From contig JARHVA010005487.1 of the NCBI GenBank assembly GCA_037957365.1, positions 207,501 to 271,500 of the forward strand: DNA of 64,000 bases, read 5' to 3'. This stretch comes from Torreya grandis (Eukaryota; Streptophyta; Pinopsida; Cupressales; Taxaceae). A program made the position numbers and the translations under genes. The stretch's first letter is position 1, and each line of letters begins with the position of its first letter. The notes beneath the pieces were generated by a model. That model was not told the DNA's origin. It did no database searches and saw only the letters and a program-made list of their open reading frames with translations. Below are positions 21,332 to 35,695 of the stretch, in pieces.

Positions 21332-21540
21332 AAAATAAGTAAAATAAGGCCACAAAGTCTCTTAGAGACCAAGGAAATTAAAACAAGGTAAGAAGATCTT
21401 TGTAGGTTTGCTACATCAGATTGAAATCACATTATGAAGATTTAAAAAAATTTACAAGTAAAAATTGAGATAAATAAGGATATAATTATTTAAAATTGGA
21501 CCTATAAGACATATTTTAAGATACCTTGAGAGGTATACTT

Positions 21541-22065
21541 ACATCACAACACATGGGATGTTGAGGTCTTGCCCAGTTTTAATTGTTGAACACTTTTTCC
21601 CAATTGATTTGCATCAATCTTCACATGTTAATTAACAAGGGTTTTTTAAGTAAAATCATTCATATATTGGTATCCATAGTTTATCATAATATCCTACACT
21701 AGATACATTCTCTATAGATAAAGGCATAAATAACGTATAAACCTTGATTTATTCACTATAAGTAGACAAAAGCTCCCTAGGTTGGACAAGAGTGCCACCC
21801 CTTTAGTGTCCTCTTCCCAACATTATTTTCTAGGACTAGATCCAGTTTCATAATACTTATTCTAATCACTAGACCTCTCTACAAAATAAGTACTATATCT
21901 TAATTCCTCTAGAGAGGAAACATTGCTAGATAAGTCTTTATTTCTCCTTATACTACTATTTTTAGTAAGTTTCTAGAATACAATAGTTCTAAATCAGTGA
22001 ATGTTGTCAATGTTATATTATTCACATGATTATTCATAGTAGTGTTTTAATTTAGTTTTTTCACA
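21541..22065 (+). repeat. Left LTR of the gypsy remnant, second part
   Basis: Resumes the alignment with the right LTR (24546-25066) at the shared caacacatggg block and runs to the terminal tcaca. The partial primer-binding site follows five bases later. Confidence 0.7.
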
Positions 22066-24051
22066 TGAATGGTATCATTATTATATTATTCTCCTAATTT
22101 TTCAAAACATTTTTGTCATTTAGGGTTTTTTCAATATGTTTCTTACACACTTTTGAATCAACATCAGCAGTAAGTTTCTTATGCTAAAATGACCATATTA
22201 AAATGGATATCTAATGAGCCTATCACAAAATATGTTTTAAGATACAATACCATGTTATCTAAAATGATAAATCCTATGGTTGGTAGATAATTTCAAGATG
22301 AGTTTAAGCAAATTTTACTTTCATCTTTGTATGAATCCATTATGTTCAAAAATTTAAACTCATTCACATATCTATGCTATACAGTAAAGGAAAGATAATT
22401 AAATCTTTGTCAAATGAAAAATCTTAAGCACATAACCAATTCTAATTCTAAAACCAAGAATTCAATAAATCCACCTTATAAGGTAGGTTGAATCACTAAT
22501 AAAATTGATAAAAAGTAACATTACATGCAGTTGTAAAGCCTAATGTATGCATTGTCTTATCATCTCCTCCATGATGGTAGTTTATTATCTTACCAGAATA
22601 TCCATATAATGTTATAAAAAAATATATTGGAATGAAATATCATATCTCTCCATCCCATTAAATATGTTGATATGAATCAACATATTCAAAAATGTTTTAA
22701 ATAAAATGTCATTTTTGACTATCACAGAGCACCAAACCATACTACTAATAGATGTATCAGTTTTAAACATAAGATTTATGATTTGACAGATGTAAACATC
22801 ATTAGTGTGGAAATCCCAAAAGAAATCACAAAAAATAAAATGAAATTAAATAAATGAAAATCTTTAGTAATCTTTTTCTTAATCACATGACTAATGAGAG
22901 TATAGATACATCAGATATGCACTATGCATATAATGCACACCCTCCACTAGTTTATTATAATTCTCATGAAAAGGAACAACATATTTTAAATGGTATAATA
23001 GGTTATTATCATAAATCAATCCCATATATGCAACTCATAACATTTTTAAAGCATGATATAGTTGATGACAACTAGGATTTACATTCTTTGCTTGTTTTCA
23101 CTCACATTGGTCACCAGTCTATTTGGAGTGCCATGGTTGATAATGGTTCAAGTGTCAATATGTGTACCAACACACTTCTTTATCATGTCAAATACATATA
23201 TTGGGATATTCTTCCCACTATTATGGTTATTAAAGGATTCAATGGTCATATTTAGATCTCTATTGGTGAGATCACTTTACCATTATAGTTTAGTATTGTA
23301 CATGTGGCCACCAAATTCACAATAGTACCCATCGTAAGGGTTTTTGACAAATTTATTGATACATCCTTAGATTCAATGGATTCATACAATTTCTTATAAT
23401 GTTAATAAATGTTTGAAATACATAAATGCTAATGAAGTCATTATAGTTCTAGGGATCCCTTATAAGTACCCTCTACTAGAGAAAGATAAAAAAACCATAT
23501 AACATCCTTCAATTGATCCACCTAAAAAGTTAAAACCTACCCATATATTTTCATAACAAATATCTATACTTCCATAGAGACCTATCCTAGAGAGGCCCCT
23601 TTAGTATAGATTTGCAAAAAATTATAGAGATCCACTCTCTACTCTGATATATCCTTAATTGGTATTACATAGTATCAGGGGTACTTTAAATAAGGTACCA
23701 ACTCAAGCTTCACCTAATCTAAGATGGGATCTGAAAAGCCCCAAAATTCAACATAATCAATATGGTAGTGATAGTTATAACATAATTGATGGTCCATATT
23801 CATATTCTCTATTGAGAGTAGATCGGTTGACTTAACACACACCTTTCCATTTATGAAATATCACAATTACTTTTCTTGACATAGGGCCAGTTGATTGTGA
23901 TTCCCTTATAAGACTCATCAATTAGTATCATCTCACTTACTATGTATCATAATTATATTCATGTATATGTAAAAATACAAAAATAAAGACTTATACATGT
24001 TCATATGTACATTTTCACGTATTGATTAAATTTTGAATAAATTTTAGGCCA
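22066..24051 (+). pseudogene. Gypsy gag-protease relic
   Basis: Around 22270-22330 the plus strand reads FQDEFKQILLSSLYE, a gag-like piece. A 74-codon open stretch at 22854-23075 continues in the region between gag and protease. At 23110-23170 a VDNGSSVNMC motif marks a gypsy protease. It has DNG in place of D[ST]G, as in the first gypsy of this window, and is followed by a GEITLPL block near 23265. Decayed traces continue to about 23600 (PYKYPL). RT, RNase H and integrase are absent before the right LTR, so the element was shortened by deletion as well as by point decay. Confidence 0.6.
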
Positions 24052-25066
24052 TGCCTAACACTCAATGATGAAACCACCCATTGGAGATGATATCCCTAAG
24101 GGACTATAGCACAATGCTCTAGTGTCTTTTCCCTCTCCCTTACCTTCCCACCAAATAAAAACTAATTTTCCAAATTAAAAGTTATTTGAAGGTTATAACA
24201 TGTCCCTAATGGTCCCCATTTAAATTATTTTCAATGATATGACTATATAAACACTTTTAAAACATTTTTTTGCAAAAGGGCTTTCCACATTGAAAAACAC
24301 TAGAATCACACCTGCACACTAATAGAAGGATATCTATTTCCCCAAATTATGATTGCATACAACCATAGTATCCTATAGCTCAAGTATAGAAACATAATAT
24401 AAGTCACAAGTCATAATTAAATCAATTAATCACATCATTATTATATTATCATCTATCACATTACACCAATTATTCATACACCACCATAGCATGGGAGAAC
24501 CACATGAATTTTTATCTCTCTTCAAAGAATTAGTATGTAGGTAGAACTCAACACATGGGGTGTTGAGGTCTCTCTTAACGTCAATCTTTGACCATCTTTT
24601 TTTCATTTATTTTCATTGATATTCACAACCCAAGGAACTATGATTTTTGAAGGAAAATTGATTGTACATTGGTCTCTATAAGTGATCATAAGCTCTTGCA
24701 CCAGATATAGGCTCTACATATTAAGGTGTAGAGAACCCATAATCCCTTATTTCCTCATTTTAAGTGTACAAAAGTGCCCTATTCTAGATAATATCACCAC
24801 ACCTTTAGTATCCTCTTCCCATCACTATTGTTGAGGTCTAGATCTAGTTCCATAATCTTGAGCTGAGTCACTAGACCTTTCTACATAATAAGTTTCATAT
24901 CATAATTCCTCTTCAAGGCATAGTTCCAAACTAAGTATTTGGTTTCTCCTTACACTATTATTTTTAGTAAGTTCTACAATATATTATTTCCAAATCATTG
25001 AATTTTATCATTTGTATATTATGCTCTTGATTTTGAATAGTAGTGTTTTCATTTAGTATGATCACA
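24052..25066 (+). repeat. Right LTR of the gypsy remnant (1015 bp)
   Basis: Uninterrupted copy, used to recognise the split left LTR. It starts near TGCCTAACAC and ends at tcaca. The exact start is uncertain by a few bases because the two copies differ there. Confidence 0.65.
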
Positions 25067-27509
25067 CCGATCCCAAATTTGATAAAACATATGGTACAAG
25101 AATAATTATGTTGAAGTAATTTTTTGGCATTAAATATTAGGGAAGGTAATAATTATCTTTCTTATTGATAGTTATAACCATATTTGTTGGGAGGGTTATG
25201 AAAACTTTAATAGATGTAGATAGTGATATATCTTAAATGCTTGATTATATATATATGTCAAGAACTTATACAAAGTGTAAATAATTTATGTTATATTGTA
25301 TTCATAAATATAAGTCATGATAGATCTAGTTGATAAAAATTTTAGTTAAATTGTTATATCATTTCACAAAAATTCTCCCATGAATAATTTATATGGATAT
25401 TATGCTTAAAATTTTAATCTATTTTAAATAATAAAAGGGTTATGAATGTTAAGTTAACATATTTTAGATATGACTATTTAAATAAATATGTTGTAAATAA
25501 AAGGATTAAAATATATGAATTACAATATACATGTGCCTATCAAACTAAAATTGATAATGAAGGGAACATAAATAGGATTAAGACTCTTTAAGTTATTCCA
25601 TTATGTAGATGAATATGAGAGTATCTAGATCATATTTAATGAGTCTGTGATCACACACTTATATACCCTGAGCTCCATATTTAATGTGGAATGAAATACT
25701 TCCTTATAGTCTCTTATTAAGGTGATTTAACTATATATAAGTGCAAAAAATCCATCCTATCCATATTCCCAATTTAGATATGTGCCATTTTATTTATGAT
25801 TGATAAATTATCTTATGTCATTCATTATTAGAGTGTTTTCTTGAACTCTGATTTTTATCTATCTAAAATAATTATGTGGTTGTTACAAAAAATTTCCTTA
25901 TAATTTGTAATGTTAAATATATGAAGTAGTATTTTTGTATGATTATACTAGTTGCAACAAATTAGTTTTGAAGCAATATCAACTTTAAGGTTAGTAATGA
26001 TAATACCAAGTTGGATGACAAGTAGATTTTTTTAAATGGTCATTTAGAAAAATAAAAATATAATAATATTTTAAATACTTGAAACAAAATTTATTTAGAC
26101 CCCCCTTAGTGGAGTCACCAATTAATTTTATGATGGAAATTGTTACATCAACTAATATACCTATTCACCTATCGTGAAGGTCCAATCATAATTGTAAGAG
26201 TCTAATCATGTGGACCTTTGAACCAAGGATTTAGTTATAAGGTGTAAAAATTGATTTTTTTGATAGATGATGGATTTTGATGAGAGATTGAAATGGTTTT
26301 AGACACAATTAGGGGCCCATATTCACATGTAATACCATGTTTATACCATATATTACTATCTACTTTGAGAATATTTGACAACCATTAACAACCCCAAGAA
26401 TATAACCTACAACCACAATTGACCTCATATGCCTTCTAGATATTTTAACCTAGGTGGGGCTTGAAACAACCAAGCCACTTAACCAACTCACCCACATACC
26501 ATTGGGGTGAAAATGAATATTTTAGTGAATAATTAAAAAAATAACTAGTATGTTAAGAACTTAACCATTTATAGGAATAAAATTTTTCTTTCAAATAAAA
26601 CTTATTTCATATTTAAAAATAATACATATCAAATAATTTTTAAATCAATATCAAAATTTAGTTCAAAATAAAAGATTTTTATGTAAAATAGGCATCATAA
26701 GCACTCTATATAATCAAAATATTATAAATTCATTATCTTGTCTAAACATATATTTCTATTTCACTTCTCTTTATAATATTAGAGCTTTTTAGAAAATGTT
26801 ATCAATCATATGCAACAAATAAAATCTATAAGAGAGATTAACCTTTATAATATTAAACAATATTTTATTTTCAATACATATCTCTATTTTCTCTACTTCC
26901 GAGTGATTAATCATTATATCTTTAGTTAATACTCAATAGACAACTGAAACAAATGAAATAAAAAAGTACCAGGATAAATAATGTGTAGATAAATGAAAAA
27001 GAAAGATAAAAGGATATGAAAAACTAAAAAAGAACTACAATATAAAATAAACTAAAATAAAATAATAAATGTAACATCTTAGGTAAAAATAAAAAGAGTG
27101 GAAAAATTAAAGATATAGGATACACACAATTAAAAGACAAATAAACTAACTAGAACATTAAAAATGAGATTAATATTTTGTACACTCATTATATAAAATG
27201 AAATAAAAATTTAGTTATCAACACATGATTTAACAAACTCAAAACATTAAAAAGTTAAAAATTTGAAAATTGAAATTTGAAACAAAACCTTTTTCATACA
27301 TGTTCACATAATTCATATAAGAAATCACACCTAAAGAAAACCATGAATATATTTACTCATATAAAAAAAAACTATAGACCAGAATATATATAGAGTTAAA
27401 ACCCCTTTTATCTTCTATTGTATATTTATGATAGTCCACAAATTTAATTCTATAAAAATCTAAGTTTAAAACTTGATTTTGAACATATGTTTGAAATAGT
27501 AATAGATGT

Positions 27510-27565
<56 letters not shown>

Positions 27566-28722
27566 TAAATAAATTAATTTAAAACCAATTCCATACACAA
27601 TCATGATCATTTCTCCATCAACAGATAAAATGTTTTTAGAATAACCACTTGTGCATGTATTTAAGATAGTATTATTATTAAACCAAAAATAGCATGCATA
27701 TAGACATTATAATTATTATAAACCAATTCATCTCTAGAAAAAGTTTAATACCTTTCATTTTTACATAATATTTTGTTCATTTCAAAGAAGTAAATACTTA
27801 AAAAAATATATGGTATCACACTATTATTATTTGTTAAATATTATAACTCAAAATAAAATGATCTAAATAACTATATAAAAAATATAATTAAAATTCATGT
27901 TGTCTCTAAGATTCATGTAAAATTAAAAAATTAAAAAAAAAACCCATTGAAACTATAAAAGATAAACCAAAAAATAAAGTAGAACTCTCCATCAATTAAA
28001 TTTAAAAGTTAAATATAATATTTTACAAATATAAATATTTTCATATCAATAAATTATTCATCATTTCCACTAAAAAAATACAAACAAATATTCCATACCT
28101 AATTTTAGAGGTTTGTAATTCGTAGTAATATCACTTCACTATAAAGTCAAATTCAAACTCATAGTGCTTTGGCAGAGCTTCACTATAGAATAGTTTGAAA
28201 ATGGTGAAATAAAAGTGTTTACAAGGAATAATAAACTCTTGAATAACCTAATCTCTAAGAAGTGGAAAATGCAAATTAAAAACTATTTAATTCTTGCATA
28301 TACCATGTAAATGGCAATGAATATAAGATTTTATGGTGTTTTTTTAAATATCTTCTATTTTTTCCATCAAATATGCTAATAAACCTTTTACTAGGTTTCT
28401 ATATTTTTATTTGAATTTAAATATGGCTAATATTTACCAAATTATAAAAGTTTCTCAAATTTTCAAAAAAATCAAATTTTCTTCTAAACTTAAAACCATG
28501 TCAACTTCAATGCTATCCCTAAAGGGATATGCATAATCATAATGTGTTTTATAACTTAGAATCAATGCATTTGATAACTTAACATAATATTTTGGAAATG
28601 TATTAAGTTATTACTATTTTAATAATTTAACCTTAATATAATGATAAATACTAAGGCATATATTATTAAGGTTTATTCAAATGATGTTACTTAGATAATG
28701 ACTATAACACATAAGTATATCA
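25067..28722. other. AT-rich DNA without recognised genes
   Basis: No conserved coding sequence, RNA gene or paired LTR was seen. It contains one TA microsatellite (27513-27561). Confidence 0.5.
27513..27561. repeat. (TA)n microsatellite, about 49 bp
   Basis: Uninterrupted TA repeat. Confidence 0.95.
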
Positions 28723-30205
28723 AAACCTGTAACAACCCCTCAGGGTTAATTAAAATTAGGTTACTATTTTTTTTTAAACTCAATAGTAAAATTAATTTAG
28801 CACTAATGATCCTTAACTATCATTTAAAGTAAATTATGCTATTAACCAACAAGTTACGTTTTTAATCATTTAGCTAATGATAATTAATAATAAATTCTAA
28901 TTTACATGTATAAGTCCAACATATTAAAGTACAAAATTATCCAAGTTATTAATTTGGTCACTGTTGATTAAATAGTTGAACAAGTTTAAATATATACAAT
29001 TAACTAATACTATTATAAAATTAAAATCAAATAGTACAACTATGCAATATAACATGTAAAAAATCAGATTACAAATATAAAATGTATCATAGAACATATG
29101 AGTCTCAATGAACTTGTTAATATCCAAAAATAATCCTGAGTAAAGCCTCCAATTATTAACTACTATAAGGGGAGGGAGAGTATCATCTGAGTGTTTTTTC
29201 ACACCAACCATGGACCATTTATCCCCCACATAATCTCCTAATAAGTTAATGGCCCTCCATTCATGAATGGGCAGATAGTGATAGTGTGGAAATCAAGAAA
29301 GTCAGCTAGAAACCAATGTGTTGTAAGATAACTATCACATGCAACATATCATAAAGAAATACATTCTAACATGATATTTTTATATACATGAAAAATAAAT
29401 AAAATAGGTGAAATTACATTATTCAAACCATAAACATTACTCTATACAAAGTTTTAATATAGTTTTTCAAATCTCAAGATCAGTCGAATTCACACACACT
29501 TAACTCATTTGAATATGCTCTTTCTAACTATTAATGTCACTAAATAAGTAGACAAGTCTATCTCACCTACTTACTTAGGGTCTTTAATACTTGATTTATT
29601 CACTTAAACTATAGTAAAACCTATAGATTCAAATATTATAATTCCATATAAAATGCCACTTAACACAAAATAATACAAGAAAATCTTTATTTACCAAACT
29701 CATCACCTCATGCTTATAACTAATATAAACCAATGAATTTTCAATAGTTAATTAATTATCATATACATAATAGTAATATTAATTTATTCCATTGTCATAA
29801 TTTATGATCTTTTGCATACAAACCAAATTTTCATCTAAGTTTAGATTTTTCATAAAATGCAAATCAATACATACAAAATTCTATGTTCCCAAAAAAGCCA
29901 TATAAAGCCCCAAAATTCTTTTGTATTAACAATTCCTTTTTAAATTTAAATATCCCCAATAATAACTACCATTAATTACTCATATAATAATTACCATCAT
30001 ACTCATAATTATGAAAATCACTTGAAACCAAAGTTTAATACTAAGACTCGTATGATATCCACATTAACATATATAATTATACGTTTATAATCATACTCAA
30101 AAGATATTATATGTTACAAGTAATACTCAATTACCAATATAATAATATATGACCTAGTAAAATATCATATAATATTAAGTCTCAATAAGCTAGTTATATA
30201 TAACA

Positions 30206-30267
30206 GTTATAAATGCACACACACAGATATATGTGTGTATGTATGTATGTATGTGTGCATTTATAAC
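30206..30267. repeat. Inverted repeat with CA/TG-rich loop in the left Tekay LTR
   Basis: gttataaatgcacac (30206-30220) is the exact reverse complement of 30253-30267. The loop is alternating purine-pyrimidine (gatatatgtgtgtatgtatg type). The right LTR has only a plain CA repeat at the matching place (about 52412-52441). Confidence 0.75.
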
Positions 30268-30381
30268 AATTATAAATGCAGAAATACATACATACGTATG
30301 TATAAATGTATGTATGTATTAATAATGAGATTTTTTTATATTATTATATTTACCTTTAGTTTATACACACATGCATGCACC

Positions 30382-30407
30382 CACACACACACACACACAC
30401 ACACACA
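30382..30407. repeat. (CA)n microsatellite
   Basis: Perfect CA repeat of about 26 bp in the left Tekay LTR. Confidence 0.9.
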
Positions 30408-33400
30408 TAATAAAATTACACAATTTGAATTCAATCATCAATTTAAGTAATACTTTCATAACTATAGACTTATCAAAGTCCAAATATTAATAAACATATA
30501 GTAATAATTATATTTACATTCAAACATATGGTAAAAAAACCATAAAAAAACTTTAAGTCCTTCATCATATATAAACAATTTGATTCAATTTTCTAGCCAC
30601 AAATATAAAACTTGAATATCTCATTATAACCAAATAATAGTTACAAGCTCGACTATTATATACTAGTCTATCCTCTAACTATATAAAGAAATTATAATTT
30701 ATTTATATAAGAGCATGTTTATTTTGAATAAATATAATCATTGATGAATTTAAACATATTAAAACCAACATCATAGTTCAAGTTCAACTTTCACTAATAT
30801 TACCATAATTGAAACCATATAATCAAAGTTTTTGAATATTGTAAGTGTTGACCAAATTTGACTTTGGCACCCCTAGTAAAAAACATGATTTGTATGCCTA
30901 TGATGGGGCGTAATGTATTGTAATGAGGTTTTTTATAGGTCACTTTATTTCAATTAATGTTGTATTAGCTTTGGTCAATTAGTTTCTAGGTCTATTTATC
31001 ATTTTTGGGTCATTTAAGGGGTCAAAATAGTGCATTTAATGATTTGTATAGGTTTATTGGTAAATTTACAAGTTTAAATAGGTGATTTCATGCCCCATGT
31101 GTCCAAAAATGTCTTAATTAATAGAAAAAATTGAAAATTTGTAGGTTCATCAAAAGAAAAGTCAAATTTCCTTAAGTAATAAAAGAAAAGGGCACTTGTA
31201 GGGCCTCCTTGGGAAGTATGCCACTTGGTAAATGTGTAAATGTGACTCTTCACTCCCCCCATCATGTTAAAATACATATTTTTTAAATCTAAAAATAACA
31301 TTTCTTGCTCAAAATTGTTCTATCTCTTTTTCACCCTTCTTAGTATAAAGAAGTGACTTACAAGTTCTTACTTGGTATGGCCAACAAGGAAGGTTTCAAA
31401 AAGAATGATTTTGGGAGGTTATTTTAAACTAGGATGCATTAATTTTAATATATTAAATTTTAATATTGGTTAAGTTTGCTTTATGAACCATTGTTAACAA
31501 GTTAAGCCTCTAAATCTACTTACAAATCTATGAACCCTGTAGGTTTTGCTTCATTATGATCAAGCCCATAGAAATTGGTTGATGAGATTTTTTCCTGAGG
31601 ATGTTGGATATTTCACCTTATTATTACCATGATTGGTTTTAACTTTTAAAATGTTTTGGTGGTCCAATAAGCTCACTTTGTAGGAGGATGCACCATTTGG
31701 TGGTATGGGTATTTTTCATATATTTCCATAATTTCATGCTTTGAAAAAGGTTCCAAAGGTTTTGATATTATCTTTTTAATTTTTTAAAAGTGATATTTAT
31801 CATCCTTTAATTTTCTATACCATTTCCAAATAGGTGTTCCATGAGTTGCATTCGCAAAGCACATACAATCAATCTACCTATTACTATTATACACAGTCAA
31901 TAGGGTGTCATTAAAGAGGTGTTCATCTTGAAAAGAAGGTGTTAACACTTTATCCAAGTTTATTTGAATGTGAATGATGTATTTTAAGATATTAATATGA
32001 GTTTATAACTCAATTTATGGTCAAAACCAATGCCCACTGTCCATTCTCACACCTTACTACCTACACTTAAAAAGTAGTCATCTACAGGTGGTTGAATAGA
32101 GACTGAGATACATTAAAATGCCATTTTAGGATTTTCTTTAACCTTTATAAAGGTCTATATAAGATTAAAATTGCATTTTTGGTTTAGATATGGATATATA
32201 ATTCATAATAGGTTAGAATTCTCACTACTAATCCTCATCTTCACCTATAGATATGAAAATAACCACCTACAAGTGGTGTTGATAGAGAATTAAAGGTATT
32301 TGATAAAGAGTTTGGATGTGGTATAAAATTTATTAGAGTATCCTTGTATTAAATTTACCCTAATAAATAGGTTTGAATTTGTAGAGGGTCAAATACAGTT
32401 GAGAGTCGCATTCTAAGATAGTGATTGCAAGTTTAGGCCCTTTTTCCCTAAAATAGGAAAACAAAGATCTAAGGGATTTTACGAACCTTTTTAAACATAT
32501 ATCATAGATGTTTAAATGCATATAAATGGATGAAAATTGTATCCCTATCATATGAATATACCCATTCCAAATATGGATGTCAATGATTAAAAGGAGATAA
32601 GTTTTTGAAAGCCTTCAATATGCCTAAGAAAGCACTGAGATACTTTATTGAAGTCTACAGGCCTAAAGAGCAAATGACCTTTAGTTAATTGGAAGGAGAA
32701 ACATTGTAAATTGAGATGGGATAGGATTTTTTCAAAAAATTATATAAGTTCAGATGGTTTGAAAGTTCAAGAAAGGATTAGAAGGCTTCCTTATAATCCC
32801 ATGAATGTATTGAGGTGTGTCATGTATGGAAGATGCATACCTACAACAAGGTTAGGTCAGTCACTCCAACATTGATGCTGATTTGATGATTTATTATCCT
32901 TAAAGTTAGGAATATAGGATCAAAATTGGTGCATTATGACCTAAAATTAGTTCAATGTAGAATCAAAACATCATAACCAAAGCCATTCAAAACTCCAACA
33001 TACACTTATAGTCAAACACAAGGCAAAAACTCGATCTTATTATCAAGTGCTTGTAAAAGAGGTTGAAGGAAGAATAATATGTCAATAAAAATCATGATCA
33101 CTTTAATGATAATCATGATGAACTCCATTGTGCTATAAATAATTTAAATCAATCACAATCAGACCTCATAGGGCTCTAATACAACCTACAACCAAGCCAA
33201 AAAGGGGAAGATATAGTCTTGTAGGTCACCATAAAGGAGAAAGGCCTAAAACATGTTTTAAATAAATTTTTGAGTATGAAACCTAATTTTATGAATGGTA
33301 AACACCATGGAACTACTGATGATATTTCAAGACCCTATATCCACATAAGGGGGTGGGAACAGTCTGTAAAAATGGCCTAGATAACCACTTATAGCTGACT

Positions 33401-34068
33401 ATTAGCTCACATCATCCATAGTAAAGGTTTAAGCATGGATATACCAAGTATTAGTGAATATAAGGTATTTTAAAATACCTTAAATGGTTCCTATATATTT
33501 TTATTTACTTTCCAATATGAAAATCACCTATAAAATCCCTATATAGTCAACTATATGCTGATAGTAACTTATTTGAGGGCTTTCCAAATTTTTGACATAG
33601 CAAATGATATAATAGGTGGCTCAAGGAAGAATGGGATGTATTTTATGGGTTTATTGATACATAATATTAATATATTATCTCAATAAAATAAAATATCCAC
33701 CTATAATCACCTATAATAGGTAGGAAGGCCAACACAATCAGTCAAGGTAAAACACACAATTTGAGAGCTCAAGGTGTATGAGGGGTATAGGTGAAAGCTT
33801 GGTAATATGAATGTATTTGAGATATAAAAACCATTTTTATATAATCCATAAATGAAATTATCATGTGAAAATATTCAAATAAAGGACTCCAATATAGTAA
33901 GACATAGTTCACTTTGAAGATGATTGCACATAGTCTTAGTGCATAGAAACTAGTTTTAGAACTTAAGAATTTGAATGGTCATATGAGATGACCAGGATAA
34001 AATTTTGTGTGTGAGGACCTCACCACTATATTAAAGCCATAATATTTTCATTTTGTATAAGATAATAT

Positions 34069-34110
34069 GGGAAGTACCCCCTATTTTATTTTAGACAAGG
34101 GGTACTTCCC
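34069..34110. repeat. Perfect 12-bp inverted repeat (hairpin)
   Basis: gggaagtacccc (34069-34080) and ggggtacttccc (34099-34110) are exact reverse complements around an 18-base AT-rich loop. It is the most GC-rich spot for several kilobases. No run of T follows that would mark a terminator. Confidence 0.9.
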
Positions 34111-35677
34111 CTTAAGAAAACACTATCAATAAAAAGGAAAAGGTCTATTAGGGTAGGGAAAAGAGATGTTTTAACATTGAAGGAATATGTATGAGGTTAT
34201 AAAACATCCAACGAAAAATTTAAAATTGATAAATTAAGGATGGAATCCAACAGGGTGATCTATAATGCAAAAGTTGCAAACATGCCTATTAGGTAGGTTT
34301 TAGGCCTAAGACCAAATGAGAGGTCAACTTCTTTCCCATTATCATGAGATAATTATATATTGATTAAGCATGATTTATGGTTAATAATTCATTTTTATAT
34401 ACTATTTAAAGGTATGTAAATTTATCAAAATTCATCTAGAGCTCTAAGGTGTAGTTAGGACTCTTAGGCATGGCTAAACCTAGTGGCCAAATGAGGAGCC
34501 AATCACATTTATGGCATGAGATATGAATTTAAAAATTATTTAGTATGTTTTTGAGGATAATAAAGAGTTTTAAAAACTATTTATGTGTAAACAAAACCAA
34601 TAAATACCTTTTTGGACTCAAAGATAACTCAACCTTGTGCAAAATAGTGAAAACAAGGTCGATAGGCCATCTTTAGAAGCTTGTATCTTTCATGAAAATT
34701 TTCATGGGGAATGGAGGAGTTTATAAAATTTATAAAGGTCCCTAAAGATCACTTTTTCTGAATTTTTCTACAAGTTGGATGTGTAATTTTTATGAACAAT
34801 GCTTAAGACCAAAAACTACCCTAAAACCCTACTAAACCTCAACCAGAACTAGCTTGAAGAAATGGAGTTGTATAGATAATTTAATGAAATATTTTGGTTA
34901 TTATTTTCATTTAAAATTGTATAATAATCCTTAAATATTCTCCCCATATTGATGAGTTGTACGAAATTATATAGAAGGGGGCAAAAACAAGATTTTTCTC
35001 ACTATTTTGTGTGTTGTGCAGGATATAGGAAGAGTTAGGTGATGAAACAAAGTTTTTTAGAAATATTGAAACTTATAATAAATCCTAATATTAATTTAAT
35101 TACATTAAATAGTTTCTAGGTACCCCAACTAGGTGTTTCAACTCAACCAGTCAAATCTAGTATATTGTACAAGCTAGTGAAGAAGATGGAAAACTTCAAG
35201 TGGGATGTTTTTAAATATTGTTGAAGATTTAAAAGAAATGGATGGTATTTAAAATTTTAATTAAATCCCTCACATTTATTTTCATGATCAAATAAATCCA
35301 ATTTGGAAGCTAAGTGTGCAAGGTTCATTAAAGGGTAATTTTCTTGACAACAGGTGATGAAGCTCAATTTGGGATGATTAAAAAATACAAAGCATAAAAC
35401 AAATTTATGGATACGAATTATTTATATCCTCCCATTACATTCCAATAATTTTTACTACTCCTCATTAGTTAAAATATGTTTAAATAGGCTCAATCATGAA
35501 GGCAAATTTTCTGTGCAAAAGGAGGAGTTTTGTGCTACTTTGCATAACTTTGATGACTTGTATGGACACTTTTACCTCCATACCTTACATGTTTCATCCC
35601 ACTTCCTTCTCACATTCACATTTAAATCCTTGGATTATCTTGACAAGTTTCTTTGTGACCCTTGGACTTCTCTTCTT

Positions 35678-35695
35678 CTCTCTCTCTCTCTCTCA
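35678..35695. repeat. Short CT repeat
   Basis: ttctctctctctctctctc in the unclassified insertion. It lengthens the overlapping open frames at 35496-35842. Confidence 0.8.

Larger units (their letters stand above)
16330..21540 (+). mobile_element. LTR-bounded element with almost no coding sequence (LARD-like)
   Basis: Direct repeats starting TGTAGGA at 16330 and 18839 run in parallel for 1.7 and 2.4 kb, with a purine-rich tract (catgaggagtatga) just before the second. They enclose about 0.83 kb (18009-18838) that holds only a short acidic open scrap near 18035. The host LTR resumes near 21541, so the insertion may reach there, although LTR similarity ends near 21272 at the TA microsatellite. 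The size and empty interior fit a large non-autonomous derivative. The parent family is unknown. Confidence 0.65.
15824..25066 (+). mobile_element. Gypsy remnant with ~1.0-kb LTRs, its left LTR split by another element
   Basis: Sequence at 15824-16329 resumes at about 21541-22065. Together they match 24052-25066 (1015 bp) along the whole length, including the shared acatgggrtgttgaggtct segment and the ending in tcaca. The internal region, 22066-24051, has gag-like and protease relics on the plus strand but no RT or integrase. A partial primer-binding site (tggtatca) starts at 22070. LTR identity looks around 75-80% by eye, so the element is old. I could not find a convincing target-site duplication. 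Confidence 0.7.
28728..30845 (-). repeat. Left Tekay LTR, first part
   Basis: Aligns with 50874-52794. Landmarks shared with the right LTR are the gggagggagagtatcatctgagtg block (29169 and 51360) and the agatcagtcgaattcacac-like block near 29480. It ends at gaatattgtaag, where the unidentified insertion begins. Confidence 0.88.
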
